Shown: in pieces, positions 1-6,970 of the stretch
Layout of the letters: each line of letters begins with the position of its first letter
Numbering within the stretch: the first letter of the stretch is position 1
DNA from: JBFGFG01 sp041627475
GTDB taxonomy: Bacteria > Actinomycetota > Nitriliruptoria > Nitriliruptorales > Nitriliruptoraceae
NCBI GenBank assembly: GCA_041627475.1
Contig: JBFKQZ010000049.1
Coordinates: 1-15,449 of the forward strand
Length of the DNA stretch: 15,449 bases
Reading direction: 5' to 3'
Position numbers and translations under genes: made by a program
Notes under the pieces: model-generated
The model's input: the letters and a program-made list of their open reading frames with translations, nothing else
Databases searched by the model: none
Told to the model about the DNA's origin: nothing

Positions 1-159
1 CGGCGACCCGACCGCGACGTCCGGTTCTCCAGCGGTGTCGGACTGTGCTACCAGCTCGACCTCTCCGCGGACGCCCACGACCACTTCCCTGCGCCCGGAC
101 CGGTCCCCGACGAACCGCCGGTGTTCGTCCCCCGCACCGACCGCCCGCCCGGCTGCTGA
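1..159 (+). CDS. C-terminal end of an unidentified protein (5' truncated by window)
   Basis: An open frame enters from the left edge in frame 1 and stops with TGA at 157-159, giving 52 visible residues. The first part (about residues 7-25, including FSSGVGLCYQLDL) looks like a folded beta-rich segment. The last 25 residues are rich in Pro, Asp and Arg and are probably a disordered tail. I do not recognise the family. It lies on the same strand as the SRAP gene, 25 bp upstream, but that gene appears to have its own promoter. Support is the uninterrupted frame with GC-rich third positions up to a stop just before a recognisable gene. Confidence 0.55.
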   Translation, partial: RRPDRDVRFSSGVGLCYQLDLSADAHDHFPAPGPVPDEPPVFVPRTDRPPGC

Positions 160-171
160 GACGGTGCCCCC

Positions 172-177
172 TAGGCT
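172..177 (+). promoter_or_regulatory. Candidate -10 box (TAGGCT) for a leaderless SRAP mRNA
   Basis: TAGGCT fits the actinobacterial TANNNT -10 pattern. It ends exactly 7 bases before the ATG at 185, so transcription would begin at or next to the A of the start codon. There is no Shine-Dalgarno-like sequence between the -10 box and the ATG. That is the usual layout of leaderless genes in Actinobacteria. I see no good -35 match. This is inference from spacing only. Confidence 0.5.
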
Positions 178-184
178 GCCGGGC

Positions 185-874
185 ATGTGCGGTCGCTACG
201 TCACCATCTCCACACCCGAGCAGCTCACCGAGCGGTTCGACGTCCAGCGCGTGGCCGTCGACGACCTCCAGCAGCGCTACAACGTCGCGCCGACGACGCA
301 GGTGCCGGTCGTCCTCGAACGGGACGGAGCGCGGACACTGCAGACCATGCGCTGGGGCTTCGTGCCCTTCTGGGCGAAACAGGTCGGCAAGGGCCCGCAG
401 CCGATCAACGCCCGGGTCGAGGACATCGACGAGAAGCGCATGTTCGCCTCGTCGTTCCGCAAGCGCCGGCTGGTCCTGCCGGCGGACGGCTTCTACGAGT
501 GGCAGCCCCGGGAGGGCAGCACGAGGAAGCAGCCCTGGTACATCCACGACCCCGACGACCAGCCGTTGGCCTTCGCCGGGATCTGGACGAGCTGGACCGA
601 CAAGGCGTCGGGTGACACGGTCGAGTCGACCTGCATCCTGACGCGGGACGCCGCGGGGCGGATGCGCGACCTCCACCACCGGATGCCGGTGGTCCTCCCA
701 CCGAACCTCTGGGCCACGTGGCTGGAGGCGAGCGAGAAGGACGCGCCCTACCTCCACGAGGTGGTCGCCAACGCCGGTGTCCCCGCGCTGGAGGCCCGGA
801 CGGTCACCGACCGGGTCAACAACGTCCGCAACGACGGCCCGGAGCTGGTGGAGGCCGGCGTCGTCGAGGACTAG
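185..874 (+). CDS. yedK: SOS response-associated peptidase (SRAP family, YedK/HMCES-like)
   Basis: This 229-aa protein has the normal length for the SRAP family. The family senses abasic sites in single-stranded DNA by forming a covalent thiazolidine crosslink through the N-terminal cysteine. The frame is open further upstream, but ATG at 185 gives MCGRY, and methionine removal must expose Cys2 for activity, so this start is secure. The active-site set known from E. coli YedK is intact: Cys2, Asn75 (in INAR), Glu105 (in DGFYEW) and a His at about 165 (in HHRMPV). The MRWGFVPFWA motif at 55-64 is also typical. The gene lies alone between an unknown gene end and the convergent heme operon. Its stop shares CTAG with the hemY stop. 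A role in protecting abasic DNA is inferred from the family. Confidence 0.95.
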   Translation: MCGRYVTISTPEQLTERFDVQRVAVDDLQQRYNVAPTTQVPVVLERDGARTLQTMRWGFVPFWAKQVGKGPQPINARVEDIDEKRMFASSFRKRRLVLPADGFYEWQPREGSTRKQPWYIHDPDDQPLAFAGIWTSWTDKASGDTVESTCILTRDAAGRMRDLHHRMPVVLPPNLWATWLEASEKDAPYLHEVVANAGVPALEARTVTDRVNNVRNDGPELVEAGVVED

Positions 875-2226
875 GCGGTCCGCAGCAGCGCGGCCGCCGT
901 CGCCTCGGCGTGCCCCACGATCGGGGCGATGCCGACGCCGTCGAAGAGCGCACCGGTCATCGCGACGCCCTCCGGCAGGCCCTGCTGCACCGCGGCGACC
1001 CGGCGCACGTGCCCGACGTCGTACTGCGGCAGGCCGTCCGGCCAGCGCTGGACCGCCACGTCCACCGGCTCGCCCTGCAGACCGAGGGCCTCGCGTCCCT
1101 CGGCCAGGACGAGCTCGGTGAGGATGCGGTCGTCGAGGTCCAGCCCGCGCCGGTCGTCGACGCGGCCCACCGAGAAGCGGACCATCGTGAGGTCGTCACC
1201 GACGTGCGCCCACTTGTTGGACGACCACGTGGCGGCCTTGACGAGCCGCCCCTCGCTGCGTGGCACGAGGAACCCGGACCCGGCCGGCAGGCTCGCGTCG
1301 GGCCACGCGGTCGCGACCACGACGGAGCTGGCGTGCGGCACCGCACGCAGCGAGCGCGCGCTGACCGGTGCCACGGCGTGCAGCAGCTCGGCCGCGGGCT
1401 GTGCCGGCACGGCCACGACGACGCGGTCCGCCGCGAGCGGCCCGTCCGTGCTGTGCACGACCCAGGCGTCCCCGTCGCGCTCGAGCGCGACGGCAGCGAC
1501 GGAGGTGCGCACGTCGAGGTCGGCGGCGAGCGCCTCGGCCAGCCGCTGCATCCCCCCGCGGACGGTGCGGAACACCGGTCCGGTGACGTGTGCGGTGCGC
1601 TGCCGGTGCCGTCGGACGTACGTGACGTAGGGGTCCGCGGACCGCGCGGCCGCGGCGAGGACCGGCGTCGCCGCCAGCATGCTCAGCCGGTCGGTGCTCC
1701 CGGCGTAGATGCCACCGAGGAGCGGCTCGACCAGCGTGTCGACCAGCTCGCGGCCGAACCGGGGCGCGAGCGCAGCGGTCACGCTGACGTCCTGGTGCAG
1801 CGGGTCGCGTCCGTGCATCGGCTCTGCGAGTGCACGGGCGATCGTCCGCGGGGTGACGACCCCGGCACCGGCCAGCGCGGCCGGGTCGGCCGGGATCCCG
1901 AAGACCGTCCGCTGCGGGTAGCGGCGCAGACGACCGCGCTGCCACAGCCACACACCGAGCTGGTCGGGGGCGGCGAGCTCCGGGGCAAGTCCCAGTCGCC
2001 GGGCGAGTCGGTCCGCCTCCGGACGCCGGGCGAGGAACGCCTCCGCCCCGACGTCGAACGGCGCGCCGGCGAGCGTGTCGGTCCGCAGCTTGCCCCCGAT
2101 GCGGTCGCCGGCCTCGAGGACCGTGACCTCGACGTCCCGCGGACCGGGGTCGTCCGGCGGCCCGTTGCGCAGCGTCCACGCGGCCGTGAGCCCGCCGATG
2201 CCACCGCCCACCACGACGACCCTCAT
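871..2226 (-). CDS. hemY: Protoporphyrinogen / coproporphyrinogen III oxidase (HemY/CgoX type)
   Basis: A 451-aa FAD-dependent oxidase that converts porphyrinogen to porphyrin late in heme synthesis. In Gram-positive bacteria and many Actinobacteria, this enzyme acts on coproporphyrinogen III. The start is MRVVVVGGGIGG, giving a Rossmann FAD motif at residues 7-12 right at the N-terminus. Glu38 and the IGGKLRT stretch (43-49) fit the FAD/amine-oxidase superfamily. The C-terminus ends in the usual FAD-closing segment (MTGALFDGVGIAPIVGHA). The open frame continues upstream into the preceding gene, but ATG at 2226 overlaps that gene's stop as ATGA, so it is chosen. Third gene of the minus-strand hemE operon. 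The products needed next, a ferrochelatase and ChdC/HemQ, are not seen in this window. Confidence 0.93.
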   Translation of the reverse strand: MRVVVVGGGIGGLTAAWTLRNGPPDDPGPRDVEVTVLEAGDRIGGKLRTDTLAGAPFDVGAEAFLARRPEADRLARRLGLAPELAAPDQLGVWLWQRGRLRRYPQRTVFGIPADPAALAGAGVVTPRTIARALAEPMHGRDPLHQDVSVTAALAPRFGRELVDTLVEPLLGGIYAGSTDRLSMLAATPVLAAAARSADPYVTYVRRHRQRTAHVTGPVFRTVRGGMQRLAEALAADLDVRTSVAAVALERDGDAWVVHSTDGPLAADRVVVAVPAQPAAELLHAVAPVSARSLRAVPHASSVVVATAWPDASLPAGSGFLVPRSEGRLVKAATWSSNKWAHVGDDLTMVRFSVGRVDDRRGLDLDDRILTELVLAEGREALGLQGEPVDVAVQRWPDGLPQYDVGHVRRVAAVQQGLPEGVAMTGALFDGVGIAPIVGHAEATAAALLRTA

Positions 2227-2948
2227 GCAGCACCACCGGTCGACAGCGCCTGGTGGAGCATCGTGCGGACGACGTCGAGCAGCAGCGCGACCTGGTCGTC
2301 GCGGTGCAGGGTCACGTCGGACAGCTGGATCCCGCTCGCGAAGGCGGCCGCGGCCACGGCGGGATCTGGCCCGTCGCCCGGTGCGAGGCTCACGCGGACG
2401 ACCCGGTCGGCGTCGTGCGCCTCGGCGAGGGTGGTCACCGTCGTCACCGCGGTCGGCGTCACCGCACCCTCGTCGGGTGAACGGTCGACGGCGATCACCG
2501 GCCGGGCGTCGGTCAGGCCGTGCAGCGCCTCGGCGACGTCCCGCAGGACGACGCGCTGCTCGGGCGGGAGGTCGCGGATCGCGTCGTCGGGGGCCGTCAG
2601 CAGCACCCGGGTCCCGTCCTGCCACCGCTCTCCGACGGCGGCGACGAGGTGCTCGTGCAGCGCGGGCAGCCCGTGCCAGGTCTCGACGGCCCAGTACGGC
2701 ACGTCACCGAGCGCGTCGTGCGCGGCCGCGTGGCGGATCGACCAGCCGGGCCACGGCGCGGCGCCGAGGCCGATCACGACCTCGGCGACCTCCGCCAGGC
2801 GGGCACAGGCAGGCGCGAGGACCTCGGTGCGCCCGACGACCTCGACGGCGCGGACCTCACCGAGGTCGTCGGCGCGGGACACTGCGCCGACGAGCGCCTC
2901 GCCCAGATCGTCGTCACCGCCATGGACCAGGACACCGACGCGGGTCAC
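2223..2948 (-). CDS. Uncharacterised protein between hemE and hemY, weakly chelatase-like
   Basis: A 241-aa protein whose GTG start at 2948 overlaps the hemE stop (GTGA) and whose stop overlaps the hemY start (ATGA), so all three are probably co-translated. I do not recognise the family with confidence. Visible pattern: strand VGVLVHGG at 4-11, helix, strand VRAVEVVGR at 32-40, helix, strand EVVIGLG at 56-62, then a second half with PYWAVETWHGLP at 84-95 and RVLLTAP at 114-120. Alternating beta/alpha order with an early His-Gly and a later HGLP recalls the CbiX/ferrochelatase fold (VAHGS and SAHGLP motifs), but the usual conserved surroundings are missing. No signal peptide or membrane segment. 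A role in heme synthesis is inferred only from position. It could also be a regulatory or structural partner. Confidence 0.8.
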   Translation of the reverse strand: MTRVGVLVHGGDDDLGEALVGAVSRADDLGEVRAVEVVGRTEVLAPACARLAEVAEVVIGLGAAPWPGWSIRHAAAHDALGDVPYWAVETWHGLPALHEHLVAAVGERWQDGTRVLLTAPDDAIRDLPPEQRVVLRDVAEALHGLTDARPVIAVDRSPDEGAVTPTAVTTVTTLAEAHDADRVVRVSLAPGDGPDPAVAAAAFASGIQLSDVTLHRDDQVALLLDVVRTMLHQALSTGGAA

Positions 2949-4012
2949 GAGACGCGCTCGACTCCCGGCGCCAGCGTGCCGTCGGTGCGTCCCTCCTCGT
3001 GGACGAGGTCGACGACCTGCGCCAGCACGCCCGGGTCGATCGCCGGCATGACCCCGTGGCCGAGGTTGAAGACGTGCCGCGGGGAGCCACCGGCGCGCGC
3101 CAGCACGTCGCGGACCCGTGGCGCGGTGACGTCCCAGCCGCCCAGCGCCACGGCGGGCTCGAGGTTCCCCTGGAACGAGACGTCCTCGGGCAGCCGTGCG
3201 ATCCCCTCGTCCAGCGGCACCCGCCAGTCGATGCCGACGACGTCCGCCCCGGCCGCCGCCATGAGCGGCAGCAGCTCGCCGGTCGTCACCCCGAAGTGGA
3301 TGCGGGGCACGTCCAGGTCGGCCAGCTCGTCGAAGATCCGCGTCGAGTACGGCAGCACGTACCGCTCGTAGTCGAGCGGGTTCAGCGCCCCCGCCCACGA
3401 GTCGAAGAGCTGGACGGCGGCGGCCCCGTGGGCCACCTGCGCGCGCAGCGACGCGAGCGTCACGTCGGCGAGGCGCGTCATGAGCTCGTCCCACAGCGCC
3501 GGCTCGCCGAACATCATCGCCTTGGTGTGGCTGTACGACTTCGAGGGTCCACCCTCGACGAGGTAGCTCGCGACCGTGAACGGCGCACCGGCGAACCCGA
3601 TCAGCGGGACGTCCAGCTCACGCACGAGGATGTCGACGGCCTCGCCGACGAACGGCGCGTCGACGTCCGGTTCGAACACCCGGATCCGCTCGAGGTCCTC
3701 CTTGCGGCGCACCGGCCGCTCGACGACCGGGCCGACGCCCTTCCTGATCTCGACGCCGACGCCCATCGACTGCACCGGCGTCACGATGTCGCTGAACAGG
3801 ATCGCCGCGTCCACGCCGTACCGCCGCACCGGCTGCAGCGTCACCTCCGCCGTCAGCTCCGGCGTCTGCACGACCTCGTGGAACGAGTGCTCCGCCCGGA
3901 TCGCCCGGTACTCCGCCAGCGCCCGCCCCGCCTGCCGCATGAACCACACCGGCACGCGCGAGTGCGCCTCCCCCCGACAAGCAGCCAGGAACGGCGAATC
4001 AGTCACGGACAC
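2945..4012 (-). CDS. hemE: Uroporphyrinogen decarboxylase
   Basis: This 355-aa cytosolic enzyme removes four carboxyl groups from uroporphyrinogen III to give coproporphyrinogen III. The signature PVWFMRQAGR is at residues 21-30. Other active-site segments are present: ILFSD (Asp75), FAGAPFTVASYLVEGG at 140-155, FDSWAG at 203-208 and FNLGHGV with His319. Length is normal for the family. The frame continues about 29 codons further upstream, but the GTG at 4012 has GGAG 8 bases before it and starts just ahead of conserved sequence, so it is preferred. First gene of the hemE-unknown-hemY operon, downstream of rnpB on the same strand with about 200 bp between. Confidence 0.96.
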   Translation of the reverse strand: MSVTDSPFLAACRGEAHSRVPVWFMRQAGRALAEYRAIRAEHSFHEVVQTPELTAEVTLQPVRRYGVDAAILFSDIVTPVQSMGVGVEIRKGVGPVVERPVRRKEDLERIRVFEPDVDAPFVGEAVDILVRELDVPLIGFAGAPFTVASYLVEGGPSKSYSHTKAMMFGEPALWDELMTRLADVTLASLRAQVAHGAAAVQLFDSWAGALNPLDYERYVLPYSTRIFDELADLDVPRIHFGVTTGELLPLMAAAGADVVGIDWRVPLDEGIARLPEDVSFQGNLEPAVALGGWDVTAPRVRDVLARAGGSPRHVFNLGHGVMPAIDPGVLAQVVDLVHEEGRTDGTLAPGVERVS

Positions 4013-4043
4013 GACAGCATCTCCAATGCATTTCGAAGCGCCG

Positions 4044-4049
4044 AGGGTA
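4044..4049 (-). promoter_or_regulatory. Candidate -10 box (TACCCT) for the hemE operon
   Basis: Read on the minus strand, TACCCT fits TANNNT. It sits about 30 bases before the hemE GTG, leaving room for a short leader that carries the GGAG ribosome binding site. No convincing -35 hexamer is seen at the right distance. The box lies after the hairpins that follow rnpB, so it would give hemE transcription independent of rnpB. Confidence 0.35.
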
Positions 4050-4146
4050 GAGCCCACGCGACCCCCGACCGCACGTGCAGGACCCGCCGACGCAGGCACT
4101 ACCTAACCAAACAACCCCGGCCAGTCGACATCTCGTGCCGCTGCCC

Positions 4147-4206
4147 ACCCCGGGGGCCCGGGGGCGCCAGCCCCCGGCGGGGAGCCCGAGGGGCTGGCCC
4201 CTCGGG
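4147..4206 (-). terminator. Cluster of strong GC hairpins after rnpB (probable tandem terminator)
   Basis: Directly after the rnpB 3' end in its direction of transcription lie two strong stem-loops. Positions 4185-4206 form a perfect 9-bp stem with a 4-base loop (CCCGAGGGG / CCCCTCGGG). Positions 4158-4177 form a perfect 8-bp stem with a 4-base loop (CCGGGGGC / GCCCCCGG). A further GC palindrome adjoins at about 4148-4164. There is no U-tract, as is common for terminators in high-GC Actinobacteria. The two main hairpins can also pair with each other over 9 bases, so they may form alternative structures. Confidence 0.6.
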
Positions 4207-4214
4207 AAGTCATG

Positions 4215-4621
4215 TCGGAGGAGTCGGTCTGTACGCCGGATTCTGTGCCCGTGCGCCGTTGCCGGCACTGCACGGGCGGCGACCATCTGTCTGGGGCGCC
4301 GGTTGCCCGGGCGCCTCGTTGCGGTCCACCTGTGGGTGTCTGCGGGCGGACGACCCTCCCACTGCTCGACCTTGCTCCGGACGGGGCATGCCTGGCCACC
4401 GATGTCACCACCGGTGCCGGTGGGCTCTTACCCCACCGTTTCACCCTCACCTGTGCTGCTCGCCCTCACGGGCTCGCTGCCATCGGCGGTCTGCTCTCTG
4501 TTGCGCTTTCCACGGGTCGCCCCGCCTGGGGGTTACCCAGCGTCCTGTCCTGTGGAGTCCGGACGTTCCTCGACCCGCACGTCGGTGCGTGGGTGCCGCG
4601 GTCGCCCGACCGACTCCTCCG
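4215..4621 (-). ncRNA. rnpB: RNase P RNA (bacterial type A)
   Basis: The catalytic RNA of RNase P, which trims the 5' ends of tRNAs. Read on the minus strand, the 5' block GAGGAACGTCCGGACTCC is at about 4571-4554. The central block GGTGAAACGGTGGGGTAAGAG-like sequence (in two parts, GGGTGAAACGGTGG and GGTAAGAGCCCACC) lies within 4452-4418. The 3' block ACAGAATCCGGCGTACAGACC-like sequence (ACAGAATCC then GGCGTACAGACC) is at 4246-4226. The two ends pair as P1: GGAGGAGTCGGTC at 4620-4608 with GACCGACTCCTCC at 4229-4217. The roughly 405-nt length fits type A RNase P RNA. The 5' end is placed one turn after a -10 box. Exact ends are good to a few bases. Confidence 0.95.
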
Positions 4622-4628
4622 ATCCACC

Positions 4629-4634
4629 AGCGTA
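4629..4634 (-). promoter_or_regulatory. Candidate -10 box (TACGCT) of the rnpB promoter
   Basis: On the minus strand TACGCT is followed by GGTGGAT and then the first base of the P1 helix, so the -10 box sits at the right distance (7 bases) from the expected RNA 5' end. No clear -35 hexamer is visible. The agreement between promoter spacing and the P1 start supports both calls. The promoter is divergent from the aminotransferase gene starting at 4695. Confidence 0.55.
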
Positions 4635-4694
4635 CGGGGCGTCCGCATGCGCCGGCTCCACGCGAGGCGGCCGGCGTCCGGCACCATTGCGACC

Positions 4695-5516
4695 ATGGTC
4701 ACACCACTGCACCCCACCGGCGACGACCCGCGGCCGCCGCGCACGCCCCGCTCCATCGCCTGGATGGACGGTCGTGTCGTGCCCGCGGACCAGGCGACGG
4801 TGCCACTCCTGGACGACGGCGTCCTGCGCGGCGACGCCGTGTTCGACGCGATGCTCGTCCGCGGTGGTCGCACCCATGCCCGGGAGCGGCACCTCGCGCG
4901 CCTGCGTGCCTCGGGACGCAAGCTCGGGATCCGCGTCCCCGTCGTGACCCGCGCCATCGACGACCTGCTGCTGGCCTGGGGCGAGCACGACGGCGCACTG
5001 AAGGTGATCGTCACCCGCTCCGGGCTGGTCCGCGCCGTCCTGCGGCCGACGCAGTGGCCCGACACGCTGGCGCTCTCTGTCGTCGAGGCGCCGTGGCGGA
5101 CACCGCTGACCGGCGCGAAGACGCTGAGCTACGCCGTGAACCAGTGGGCGACACGCACCGCGCGCGAGGCCGAGGCCGACGACGCGCTGGTCGTCGACCC
5201 GGACGGCCGGGTCTGCGAGGTCCCGACCGCCGCGGTGGTCGTCGTGCACGGCGACGTGCTGCGCACACCCGACCCGGAGGTCGTGCCGATCCTCTCGTCG
5301 GTGAGCATCGAGGTGCTGCGCGAGGTCACCGACGTCGAGCCGGCGGTCATGACGGTCGAGGACGTCCGCAGCGCCGACGAGGTCTGGATCGTCTCGGCGA
5401 CCCGGCCGCTGCTGCCCGTCCACGCGCTGGACGACGTGGCGTACGCGGCACCGGGTCCCGTCGCCGAGCGGCTCACGCCCGTCCTGCGGGACCACATCGA
5501 GGCCACGCTCGACTGA
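4695..5516 (+). CDS. Class IV PLP aminotransferase (aminodeoxychorismate lyase / branched-chain aminotransferase type)
   Basis: A 273-aa fold-type IV PLP enzyme. The family includes PabC, which releases pyruvate from aminodeoxychorismate to give p-aminobenzoate for folate, and IlvE/D-amino-acid aminotransferases. Visible features are the N-terminal motif DGVLRGDAVFDAML (41-54), a phosphate-side segment RERHLARLRASGRKLG (64-79), the PLP lysine Lys142 in TGAKTLSYAVNQ, and GRVCEVPTAAV (171-181) with Glu175. The short length and these motifs lean to a PabC-like enzyme, but substrate cannot be fixed by eye. No pabA/pabB is seen nearby. ATG at 4695 is chosen because the upstream frame runs antisense through rnpB. 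No ribosome binding site is evident, so the mRNA may be leaderless or have a short leader. First of a same-strand group with otsA and otsB. Confidence 0.88.
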   Translation: MVTPLHPTGDDPRPPRTPRSIAWMDGRVVPADQATVPLLDDGVLRGDAVFDAMLVRGGRTHARERHLARLRASGRKLGIRVPVVTRAIDDLLLAWGEHDGALKVIVTRSGLVRAVLRPTQWPDTLALSVVEAPWRTPLTGAKTLSYAVNQWATRTAREAEADDALVVDPDGRVCEVPTAAVVVVHGDVLRTPDPEVVPILSSVSIEVLREVTDVEPAVMTVEDVRSADEVWIVSATRPLLPVHALDDVAYAAPGPVAERLTPVLRDHIEATLD

Positions 5517-5557
5517 GGCTCGTTGCTACCGTCGCTGCCAGCGACCCTGGACGTCAC

Positions 5558-6970
5558 GTGGCCGAGGACAACCCGCTGGACCGACCACTCGTGGTCGTGT
5601 CGAACCGCCTGCCGGTGCGACGGTCCGACGACGGCTCCTGGCGCATCGCCGCCGGCGGTCTCGTCACCGCGATGCGTCCGGTGATGGACCGCTCGGGCGG
5701 CGTGTGGGTCGGCTGGGACGGTGGCGACGGCGGCGTGCCCGAGCGGGTCGACGACCTGCCGACGGTACGCATCGGCGACGTGCAGCTGTCGGACGACGAG
5801 GTCGAGGCGTACTACCACGGCTTCAGCAACCGGACGCTGTGGCCGCTGTTCCACGACCTCGTGGCCCAGCCCGTGATCGACCACGAGTGGTGGGAGGTCT
5901 ACAAGCGCGTCAACGAGCGCTTCGCCGACCGCATCGCCGAGCTCGACCCGCCCGAGGACGCGCTGCTGTGGGTGCACGACTACCACCTGCTGCTGCTCCC
6001 CCAGCTGCTGCGCGAGCGGCTCGGTGACCGGCCGATCGGCTTCTTCCTCCACACGCCGTTCCCCGCGCCCGAGCTGGTCGCGCGCCTGCCGTGGCGCGAG
6101 GAGCTCCTCGACGGTGTCCTCGGTGCCGACGTCGTCGGCTTCCACACCACGCTGTACAGCGGCAACTTCCGCCGTGCCGTCCGCTGGCTGCGGGGTGGTG
6201 CCACCGTCGACGGGACCACGATCCAGCACGACGGCCGTGAGGTGGAGGCGATCGCCCAGGCGATCTCGATCGACGCCGACGAGTTCGCCGAGCTCGCGAC
6301 CGACCCCGAGACCGAGGAGCACCTGACCGAGCTGCGCAACCAGTTCGGTGGTCGCAAGGTCCTGCTCGGGGTCGACCGGCTCGACACCACCAAGGGCATC
6401 CGGCACCGCCTCAACGCCATCGAGCGGCTGCTCGAGCTGCGACCGGACCTCAGCAACCGGTTCGTCTTCATCCAGATCGCCGTCCCGTCCCGCGAGGACG
6501 TGGAGGAGGTCCAGGCGCTGCGCAACGAGATCGAGCAGATGGTCGGGCGCATCAACGGACAGTTCACCGAGCCGGGCCACGACGTGCCGGTCCACTACCT
6601 GTACCGCGGCGTGCCCCGGCCGGCGCTGGCCGCGTACTACCGGCTCGCCGACGTGCTCTGCGTCACGCCGCTGAAGGACGGGATGAACCTCGTCGCCAAG
6701 GAGTACGCCACGGTGCAGCACGCCGCGCGTGAGGACGGCGTCCTGCTGCTGAGCGAGTTCACCGGCGCGGCGCTGACGATGGACGGAGCGGTCACGTGCA
6801 ACCCGTTCGACGTCGACGGCCTCGCGCACGCGATGGCCCACTGCCTCGAGCTGCCCGTCGACGAACGCCGCGAGCGGCTGGCCCGCATGGCCGAGAAGGT
6901 CCACGAGGACGACGTCTTCGCCTGGGGCGAGGGTCTCCTGCGCCACCTCGTCGCACGCACCGACCAGTGA
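5558..6970 (+). CDS. otsA: Trehalose-6-phosphate synthase
   Basis: A 470-aa GT20 glycosyltransferase that joins glucose from UDP- or GDP-glucose to glucose-6-phosphate. Family motifs appear in order: LVVVSNRLPV at 11-20, GGLV at 33-36, WVGWDG at 50-55, HDYHLLLLPQLLR at 140-152, FFLHTPFP at 162-169, VDRLDTTKGI with Arg274 and Lys279 (donor phosphate contacts), TPLKDGMNLVAKEY at 370-383 with Asp374, and LSEFTGAA at 399-406. Length is normal. The frame is open for a very long way upstream, but GTG at 5558 lies 41 bp after the preceding stop and just before the first motif. A TACCGT at 5526-5531 could be a -10 box for its own promoter. It overlaps otsB by 4 bp (GTGA), so the two are coupled. Confidence 0.96.
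   Translation: MAEDNPLDRPLVVVSNRLPVRRSDDGSWRIAAGGLVTAMRPVMDRSGGVWVGWDGGDGGVPERVDDLPTVRIGDVQLSDDEVEAYYHGFSNRTLWPLFHDLVAQPVIDHEWWEVYKRVNERFADRIAELDPPEDALLWVHDYHLLLLPQLLRERLGDRPIGFFLHTPFPAPELVARLPWREELLDGVLGADVVGFHTTLYSGNFRRAVRWLRGGATVDGTTIQHDGREVEAIAQAISIDADEFAELATDPETEEHLTELRNQFGGRKVLLGVDRLDTTKGIRHRLNAIERLLELRPDLSNRFVFIQIAVPSREDVEEVQALRNEIEQMVGRINGQFTEPGHDVPVHYLYRGVPRPALAAYYRLADVLCVTPLKDGMNLVAKEYATVQHAAREDGVLLLSEFTGAALTMDGAVTCNPFDVDGLAHAMAHCLELPVDERRERLARMAEKVHEDDVFAWGEGLLRHLVARTDQ

Noticed and set aside
2223..2948. Calling the gene between hemE and hemY ferrochelatase (hemH/cpfC)
   Set aside because: At 241 aa it is shorter than typical ferrochelatases, and only isolated His-Gly and HGLP motifs match. 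Kept as unidentified.
718..3051. 777-codon plus-strand frame
   Set aside because: Antisense to hemY, the unknown gene and the end of hemE, with shadow-frame composition and no recognisable motif.
4212..4694. N-terminal extension of the aminotransferase through the rnpB region
   Set aside because: The sequence is the complement of RNase P RNA, with conserved RNA blocks and no protein motif. The family N-terminus begins after the ATG at 4695.
2075..6970. Very long plus-strand frame of 1631 codons ending in otsA
   Set aside because: Only the last 470 codons (from 5558) match a protein family. The rest runs antisense through hemY, the unknown gene and hemE, and through rnpB; it is open because the DNA is GC-rich and stops are rare.
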